Below are positions 6,001 to 7,746 of a DNA stretch of 7,746 nt, in pieces. Below the pieces are notes generated by a model, which saw nothing but the letters and a program-made list of their open reading frames with translations, did not search any database and had not been told where the DNA came from. Location of the stretch: assembly GCA_046328575.1 (NCBI GenBank), contig JAXLWI010000113.1:1-7746 (forward strand). Reading direction: 5' to 3'. The translations under genes were made by a program, and so were the position numbers. This stretch comes from JAGOBP01 sp046328575 (GTDB lineage Bacteria; Chloroflexota; Anaerolineae; Fen-1058). Positions within the stretch are counted from its first letter, which is position 1. Each line of letters starts with the position of its first letter.

Positions 6001-7312
6001 TGGCGTTATAGCCCAACGTGCAATCAAGTACGTCTTCGTTCTCATATACATCGACGTTGAGCGCAAACTGGTCGTCAGCCATCGGCAGCGTAAGCGGCTC
6101 AACCGGCGGCCCATCAGTGCTGACCGCGTGGTCCAGAGCGGGTGTGATGAAATCGGCGAGGTGCCGATAGCGCTCAAAGCGCTGGTAGTTGAAAATCACA
6201 TCAACCAGTGCTGCGCCCGGCGCACTATGCGCTGTACGGAGTTGATTGATCAGCCGCGCATAAGGATAGTCACGATGTGCCAAAGCGTGCTGCACAGTGG
6301 TGTGAGTGTGGTTAAGTGCTACGGTGAATGTCGGATCGTCGGCAAAGTTGGCGCGTACGATCACAGGATTAACGAAGTAACCCACCGTCCGCCGAAACTC
6401 GCTACGACCACGCGCCGCCGTGGGTGTCGCAACTAGAACCTCATCCTGACCAGTGTAGCGTCGTAGGAGCACTTGAAACGCAGTCAACAATACCGTAAAC
6501 AGCGTCGTGTCATGCGTGTACGCCAACGCTTTCAATCGCGTGGTGAGGTCTGCGTCAAGAGTGAGGGACTGCACCTGATAGCGATAGGCCTGTGACGCAT
6601 CGTAAGGCCGATCGAACGGGAGGGCCAGCGGCGTTAACGGTCCGGCCAGTTGCTGCCGCCAGAAGTCCCACAACCGTTGACCCTCTGCACCCGCCAGCAG
6701 GTCGCGTTGCCATGTCACGAAGTCGGTGTAATGATGCGCGACCGGGCGTAGATCAGGCTCAACGCCATGCACCTCTGCCGTGTAGCAAGCGCGCAAGTCA
6801 TCCAGAATAAGACGCATCGACCAACCGTCGACCGCGATGTGATGAAATACGAGCACAATCAAAGAACGATCGGGGGCGCGTTGGAACACACCGATACGCA
6901 TGATGGACTGTCGGGTGAGGTCGAACGGGCGCCCCCGAAACTGCTCAATACGCCGATCGATCTCGGCGTCATCAGCGTCAAAGGCGTCTTCGATGCCGAA
7001 GTCGATCGGCAGCGAAGTGTGAATGCGTTGAACAGGTTGGCCATCAACGATGGGATACGTCGTGCGCAGCACCGCATGGCGATCGGCAATCCGCTGAAAG
7101 GCCCGCCCCAGCGCGTCGGCAGCCAGCGGCGCGTGGACATGCGCAACCATCGTCATATGATAGACCGCGGTATTTGGCGACAATTGTGAGGCCAGCCAGA
7201 TCGCTTGCTGACCGTCGGCAAGGGGGTACTGCCTAACAAGTGAGGATGCCGCGTCAGGTGGCAATTCCCCGCTCGACTTGGGGAGCGCCGGCGCGGCAAC
7301 TGAAGCATACAT
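62..7312 (-). CDS. Bimodular non-ribosomal peptide synthetase, C-A-T-C-A-T-TE, 2416 aa
   Basis: This cytosolic assembly-line enzyme selects two amino acids as adenylates, loads them on its own carrier domains, condenses them and releases the product. Approximate domain order by residue: C1 28-475, A1 494-985, T1 1003-1073, C2 1090-1530, A2 1548-2046, T2 2062-2132, TE 2144-2416. Both C domains keep their catalytic His, both A domains have YTSGSTG and NGK/SGK-type motifs, both T domains have LGGHSL, and there is no stop or frameshift, so the gene looks intact. The ATG at 7312 is preceded by AGGTGA at 9 nt, and C1 begins about 27 residues in, so no N-terminal domain is missing. Starting with a C domain and no loading A-T implies a donor chain supplied in trans. 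The A2 pocket matches beta-alanine; the A1 pocket is unassigned. No E, MT, Cy, Ox or reductase domain was found. A putative carrier-protein transferase gene follows after 7 bp. I cannot link it to a named metabolite. Confidence 0.97.
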   Translation of the reverse strand: MYASVAAPALPKSSGELPPDAASSLVRQYPLADGQQAIWLASQLSPNTAVYHMTMVAHVHAPLAADALGRAFQRIADRHAVLRTTYPIVDGQPVQRIHTSLPIDFGIEDAFDADDAEIDRRIEQFRGRPFDLTRQSIMRIGVFQRAPDRSLIVLVFHHIAVDGWSMRLILDDLRACYTAEVHGVEPDLRPVAHHYTDFVTWQRDLLAGAEGQRLWDFWRQQLAGPLTPLALPFDRPYDASQAYRYQVQSLTLDADLTTRLKALAYTHDTTLFTVLLTAFQVLLRRYTGQDEVLVATPTAARGRSEFRRTVGYFVNPVIVRANFADDPTFTVALNHTHTTVQHALAHRDYPYARLINQLRTAHSAPGAALVDVIFNYQRFERYRHLADFITPALDHAVSTDGPPVEPLTLPMADDQFALNVDVYENEDVLDCTLGYNASLFDSTTIERLLQNYRVLLDGLVTNPDRPVSILSLLTTNELQQVLTDWNSVPRPLEYEALPQWLEAQVVRTPDAIAVQSDRVQLTYAELNQRANQLAHHLLSRGVQADTSIGVALERSVELIVAVLGVLKAGAAYVPIDPQYPAERQAFMLADSNAALLLTHSEVLACLSRSDVEQVCLDRDWPQIATQPTHNPVIDLRGDQLAYVIYTSGSTGQPKGAQITHHNLVHSTQARCEVYEQGVRGLVLVSPVAFDSSVASIFWTLCDGGTLYLPAPGTERDPAMLVQQISQCRPSHWISLPSLYMAVLDHAQPSQLTSLETVIVGGEACPLALIDQHTACVPNARLFNEYGPTEATVWCSVYRCDGQPLGQSVPIGRAIPGVTLYVLDEHRQPVPIGVRGELYIGGQGVGRGYLNRPEMTAEKFSVNPFGEDRLYRTGDLVRYRADGNLEFLGRIDQQVNIRGQRVELGEVEAVLARHVALRAAAVTSWPSAGGAQLAAYIVPIEWPAPLARELRAFLKTQLPDFMLPTTFTSLDVLPLLPNGKVDRRALPQPTTARSAINEFVVARTPIEALVAEVWAEVLGVDVVGVHDNFFELGGHSLLATQVVARLRDAVQIDLPLRAVFEAPTVAELAAQIEERRGTTLTAPPITRIDRSQPLPLSFSQERLWFIDQLSPGNSAYNVSGAMRLKGQLNLAALKRSYQALVQRHEVLRTTFDTLDGRPVQIIAPALTLDVPLIDLRSLPPAEREARLQQLALDEASRPFDLKNGPLMRVCVVQLTDEDYANLVTMHHIVTDAWSNGVAIREFIALYAAYVRGEEPMLPDLPVQCVDFAAWQRQWLQGDELERQLAYWRTQLANVPALELPTDHPRPPLPSYRGGLKSMPLADDVLVALTTLSRESGTTVFMTLLAAFQTLLSRYTAQTDLAVGVPIANRQWLAAENLIGTFVNTLVLRADLGGSPTFREVLARTRDVALQAYAHQDLSFAKLVMELQTDRDTSRSPLFQVMFNVINVPMPTFELPGLTVTPFELDRQGAQFDLTLTVSTIKAMQTITLEYSLDLFVDDTIERMLAEFETLLRGIIADPDRPIATLPLLPESERQRVLSGWNDTALDYERTTLHAAFERQADRTPDAVALIDGAQHVTYRDLEARANQVAHHLRWQGVGAGMPVAISLPRSFDLIAGLLGILKAGGIYVPIDPAAPPERLVFMLQDSRAPIWLTRREIADRYRGNQTQAVCVDTDAEAFARQPIDRGSVPLPPDPLAYLMYTSGSTGTPKGVLGRHWSALNRFNWMWQTYPFAADEVCVQKTYLSFVDSVWEIFGPLLAGVPLVLVPDEVLKDDRRLVQLLADHKVTRLVLVPSLLRILLFAHDDLQHRLPHLKYWISSGETLPLDLAQRFWQVLPDATLINLYGSSEVAADSTYYEVKFDPALRSVPIGRPIANTQVYVLDARQQLVPIGVTGEIVIGGEGVARGYHNRPDLTNEKFIADPFNESLTRRLYRTGDLGRFRADGVLEYLGRADQQVKVRGVRVELGEVEAVLKQHRGVEQAVVVAREDIPGDQQLVAYVVPRDAVVTPVVLRDFVKGHLSEQAQPAAYVMLEALPLTPSGKVDRRALPQPERGALTTTAAYVAPRDLTERQLATIWEEVLHLKPIGVHSNFFELGGHSLLAIELFARIEDIFGQRPPLTTLFQSPTIAQLAAVLCTSGWSNHWSTLVAIQPQGTRVPFFCVHGFGGGVIDYGELARQLGPDRPFYGLQARGMDGGALPHTHIETMAEHYVKALQTIQPHGPYQIGGYCFGGVVAYEMARQLRERGEEVALVAIMEGYAPTRSGAHRLWALPGAMLSFAQNMPYWLRDYLALGRQQVFTRVRMKLTGGARRLTHRPGHPAAIRVEDYVPDVSRIPEIHRKLIEVHLRAMQDYTPRPFDGRVMLFRVRGMSLFRASDPQMGWGRLARGGVEIKMIEGGHNNILEVPYVESLAEQLKAALI
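65..883 (-). other. C-terminal type I thioesterase with Cys nucleophile (residues ~2144-2416)
   Basis: This alpha/beta-hydrolase domain releases the finished chain by hydrolysis or cyclization. FFCVHGFGGG (2156-2165) forms the first strand and oxyanion loop. The nucleophile elbow is GYCFG (2224-2228), with Cys2226 (codon 635-637) in place of Ser. In the surfactin thioesterase the acid lies 27 residues after the nucleophile (Ser80, Asp107); the same offset here is Glu2253 (codon 554-556) in LVAIMEGYAP, not Asp. The catalytic His is His2395 (codon 128-130) in EGGHNN. Between them, about 2255-2330 forms the lid region. Cys-type thioesterases are known in beta-lactone (obafluorin) and monobactam (sulfazecin) pathways, but GYCFGG also occurs in thioesterases of unknown product, so Cys alone does not predict the release chemistry. 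Confidence 0.93.
917..1129 (-). other. Carrier (thiolation/PCP) domain T2 (residues ~2062-2132)
   Basis: SNFFELGGHSLLAIEL at 2087-2102 is the carrier core. Ser2096 (codon 1025-1027) is the phosphopantetheine site. A helix typical of PCPs precedes it (DLTERQLATIWEEVLHL, 2064-2080). It holds the predicted beta-alanine, then the full-length chain, and hands it to the thioesterase that begins about 12 residues later. Confidence 0.96.
1175..2671 (-). other. Adenylation domain A2 (residues ~1548-2046), predicted beta-alanine
   Basis: Core motifs: YTSGSTGTPKG (1699-1709), YGSSE in place of YGPTE (1842-1846), YRTGD (1930-1934), QVKVRGVRVELGE (1953-1965) and PSGKVDR (2036-2042). Pocket residues aligned by eye to GrsA are Val1745, Asp1746, Trp1749, Val1788, Ile1815, Ser1817, Leu1841, Ala1849, Asp1850 and Lys2039. 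They spell VDWVISLADK, the published Stachelhaus-type code for beta-alanine. Val at position 235, with Asp moved to 236, is the known signature of A domains that bind a beta-amino group. The domain should form beta-alanyl-AMP and load it on Ser2096. Confidence 0.92.
2723..4045 (-). other. Condensation domain C2 (residues ~1090-1530), active site HHIVTDA
   Basis: The opening motif SFSQERLWFIDQL (1096-1108) is typical of an L-L type condensation domain, in line with the absence of an epimerization domain in module 1. The active site reads HHIVTDAWS: His1225, catalytic His1226 (codon 3635-3637), Asp1230, and Ala1231 (codon 3620-3622) where the family consensus HHxxxDG has Gly. The Asp rules out a heterocyclization domain (DxxxxD). 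Gly to Ala is a mild change and the domain is probably active. It would join the T1-bound intermediate to the beta-alanine held on T2. Confidence 0.94.
4094..4306 (-). other. Carrier (thiolation/PCP) domain T1 (residues ~1003-1073)
   Basis: DNFFELGGHSLLATQ at 1026-1040 is the core motif of a peptidyl carrier protein. Ser1035 (codon 4208-4210) is the attachment site of the phosphopantetheine arm that carries the A1 amino acid and then the C1 product. The preceding linker ARTPIEALVAEVWAEVLG (1001-1018) is the usual first-helix sequence. All key residues are present, so the domain should be active once primed by a transferase. Confidence 0.96.
4358..5833 (-). other. Adenylation domain A1 (residues ~494-985), pocket DSAIIGEVWK, substrate unassigned
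   Basis: This domain activates the first amino acid as aminoacyl-AMP and loads it on Ser1035. The A3 core is YTSGSTGQPKG (645-655), A5 is YGPTE (785-789), A7 is YRTGD (870-874) and A10 is PNGKVDR (976-982). Aligned by eye to GrsA, the pocket positions 235/236/239/278/299/301/322/330/331/517 are Asp690, Ser691, Ala694, Ile733, Ile758, Gly760, Glu784, Val792, Trp793 and Lys979. Asp690 at position 235 indicates an alpha-amino acid. The code matches none I can recall exactly. Ile278, Glu322 and Val330 are shared with a Tyr code (DGTITAEVAK), and G-E-V at 301/322/330 with an Asn code, so neither is secure. In A8 the usual QVKIRG reads QVNIRG (Asn895). Confidence 0.93.
5888..7231 (-). other. Condensation domain C1 (residues ~28-475)
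   Basis: The active-site motif HHIAVDG is intact: His157, catalytic His158 (codon 6839-6841), Asp162 and Gly163. The opening motif is GQQAIWLASQL at 34-44, with Ala37 where typical L-L condensation domains have Arg (SxAQxRLW). GYFVNPV at 311-317 is the C5-like motif. From memory, this GQ-x-A-x-W opening is the form found in C domains that receive a chain from a polyketide module or an acyl carrier, not from an ordinary upstream aminoacyl module. As the first domain of the protein it must take its donor from a separate carrier or from an acyl thioester. The type call (starter or hybrid against ordinary LCL) is inference; the domain itself is certain. Confidence 0.93.
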
Positions 7313-7321
7313 CGAGTATTT

Positions 7322-7327
7322 TCACCT
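7322..7327 (-). promoter_or_regulatory. Ribosome binding site of the NRPS gene
   Basis: AGGTGA on the minus strand ends 9 nt before the ATG at 7312-7310. It is a good Shine-Dalgarno match at a suitable spacing and supports this ATG as the true start. Confidence 0.75.
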
Positions 7328-7447
7328 ATCTGGCTTGCAGCGCAAAAACTCGCCCAAATGTTTAGAAAATAAGTGAAATGCGCTACTAATTCCGATTTTT
7401 TATTGTAATTCTGACGAGTTTGCAAGAAGTTGGATGTGGTTTACAGT

Positions 7448-7477
7448 TTTCTAACCAACGGGTAAGGATTGTGTCAA
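7448..7477 (-). promoter_or_regulatory. Candidate sigma-70 promoter of the NRPS gene
   Basis: On the minus strand, a perfect -35 hexamer TTGACA (7477-7472) is followed after 18 bp by TAGAAA (7453-7448), which matches TATAAT at 4 of 6 positions. Transcription would begin near 7441, leaving a leader of about 130 nt before the ATG. It sits between the upstream terminator and the synthetase, where a promoter is needed. A TACAAT element nearer the gene (about 7408-7403) has no -35 at a proper distance and is the weaker option. This is prediction from consensus only. Confidence 0.5.
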
Positions 7478-7488
7478 AAGCTCGCCGT

Positions 7489-7504
7489 ACAGGCTTATAC
7501 CTGT
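7489..7504. repeat. Short inverted repeat beside the candidate promoter (possible operator)
   Basis: ACAGG (7489-7493) and CCTGT (7500-7504) form a perfect inverted repeat around CTTATA. It lies about 12 bp upstream of the -35 element on the minus strand, a position suited to an activator site. Five-base arms occur often by chance, so this is only a candidate. Confidence 0.2.
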
Positions 7505-7535
7505 CGCCACACTCCTACTTTATCGTTCAGTCGGC

Positions 7536-7557
7536 AACCTTTGCCTTAAGTAAGGTT
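7536..7557. repeat. Short inverted repeat AACCTT-N10-AAGGTT upstream of the promoter
   Basis: AACCTT (7536-7541) and AAGGTT (7552-7557) are perfect 6-base arms separated by 10 bp. A nested CCTTA-AG-TAAGG lies at 7544-7555. The 16-bp arm spacing would fit a dimeric regulator, but no known site is recognised. Confidence 0.2.
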
Positions 7558-7696
7558 ATGGATTTGAATCAACAGATTCTTGTCTAGCGAAATGAGCGCT
7601 TGGGAATTCAAGGCTCAGCAAGACTTATCAGTAACATATGCCATTGCAATGAGCTTTCTTTCATCGACAGATGAATATCGCAAGGGTTTATGGCGT

Positions 7697-7729
7697 AACA
7701 AAAACGGCGCACTTAATATGAGTGCGCCG
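7697..7729 (-). terminator. Rho-independent terminator of a gene beyond the right edge
   Basis: Read on the minus strand, CGGCGCACT and AGTGCGCCG form a perfect 9-bp, GC-rich stem (7729-7721 with 7713-7705) around a 7-nt loop, followed at once by TTTTTGTT (7704-7697). There is no T run on the plus-strand side, so it acts on minus-strand transcripts only. It implies that a minus-strand gene ends just right of 7746 and that the synthetase is transcribed separately. Confidence 0.85.
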
Positions 7730-7746
7730 GGGACGTTTACTTAACT

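Larger units (their letters stand above)
7313..7746. other. Intergenic regulatory interval upstream of the NRPS gene
   Basis: This 434-bp interval is about 42% G+C by hand count and contains no convincing gene. It holds the upstream terminator, the candidate promoter, the leader and the ribosome site listed separately. The leader (about 7441-7313) carries an A-rich stretch and GAATTA repeated with a 19-bp period, but no strong hairpin or known riboswitch that I can identify. A 50-codon plus-strand frame (7592-7744) and an 18-codon minus-strand frame (7664-7608) were judged not to be genes. It contains no GATC, unlike the coding region. Confidence 0.7.

Noticed and set aside
7335..7345. TTGC-AGC-GCAA as a regulatory hairpin just upstream of the ribosome site.
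   Set aside because: Four-base arms are too short to support a stable structure or a specific operator.
7608..7664. An 18-codon minus-strand frame (MKESSLQWHMLL...) that could be a leader peptide.
   Set aside because: It lies upstream of the candidate promoter, has no Shine-Dalgarno sequence and no attenuator-like hairpin follows it.
7592..7744. A 50-codon plus-strand frame starting MSAWEFKAQQ and ending in TAA.
   Set aside because: It has no clear ribosome site and no recognisable motif, and its end contains the perfect terminator hairpin with its T tract oriented for the minus strand. A frame of this length is not rare by chance.

Overview
The window is almost entirely one minus-strand gene (62-7312) for a 2416-residue bimodular non-ribosomal peptide synthetase (NRPS) with domain order C-A-T-C-A-T-TE. 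To its right lies a 434-bp AT-richer regulatory interval (about 42% G+C by hand count, against about 55-60% in sampled lines of the gene). To its left, 7 bp past the stop, the first 18 codons of a second minus-strand gene are visible; they resemble the start of a 4'-phosphopantetheinyl transferase. The organism is a bacterium of moderate G+C. The domain style and the very frequent CGATCG hexamer recall cyanobacteria or Chloroflexota, but the phylum cannot be fixed from this window.

Reading the minus strand from right to left: a Rho-independent terminator (7697-7729) closes a gene beyond the right edge. A sigma-70-like promoter (7448-7477), a leader of about 130 nt and an AGGTGA ribosome binding site (7322-7327) lead into the synthetase. 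Module 1 is C1-A1-T1 (A1 pocket DSAIIGEVWK, substrate not assigned). Module 2 is C2-A2-T2 (A2 pocket VDWVISLADK, the published beta-alanine code). A C-terminal thioesterase (TE) has cysteine in place of the nucleophilic serine, and glutamate at the usual aspartate position. The putative transferase gene follows.

Inferred assembly: C1 takes an acyl or aminoacyl chain from a donor carrier protein encoded outside the window, because there is no loading A-T pair before it. It joins the chain to the A1 amino acid. C2 extends with beta-alanine and the Cys-type TE releases the product. The downstream transferase would supply the phosphopantetheine arms on Ser1035 and Ser2096. No epimerization, methylation, cyclization, oxidation or reductase domain is present. 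The sequence contains no CRISPR array, tRNA, rRNA or insertion sequence that I can recognise.
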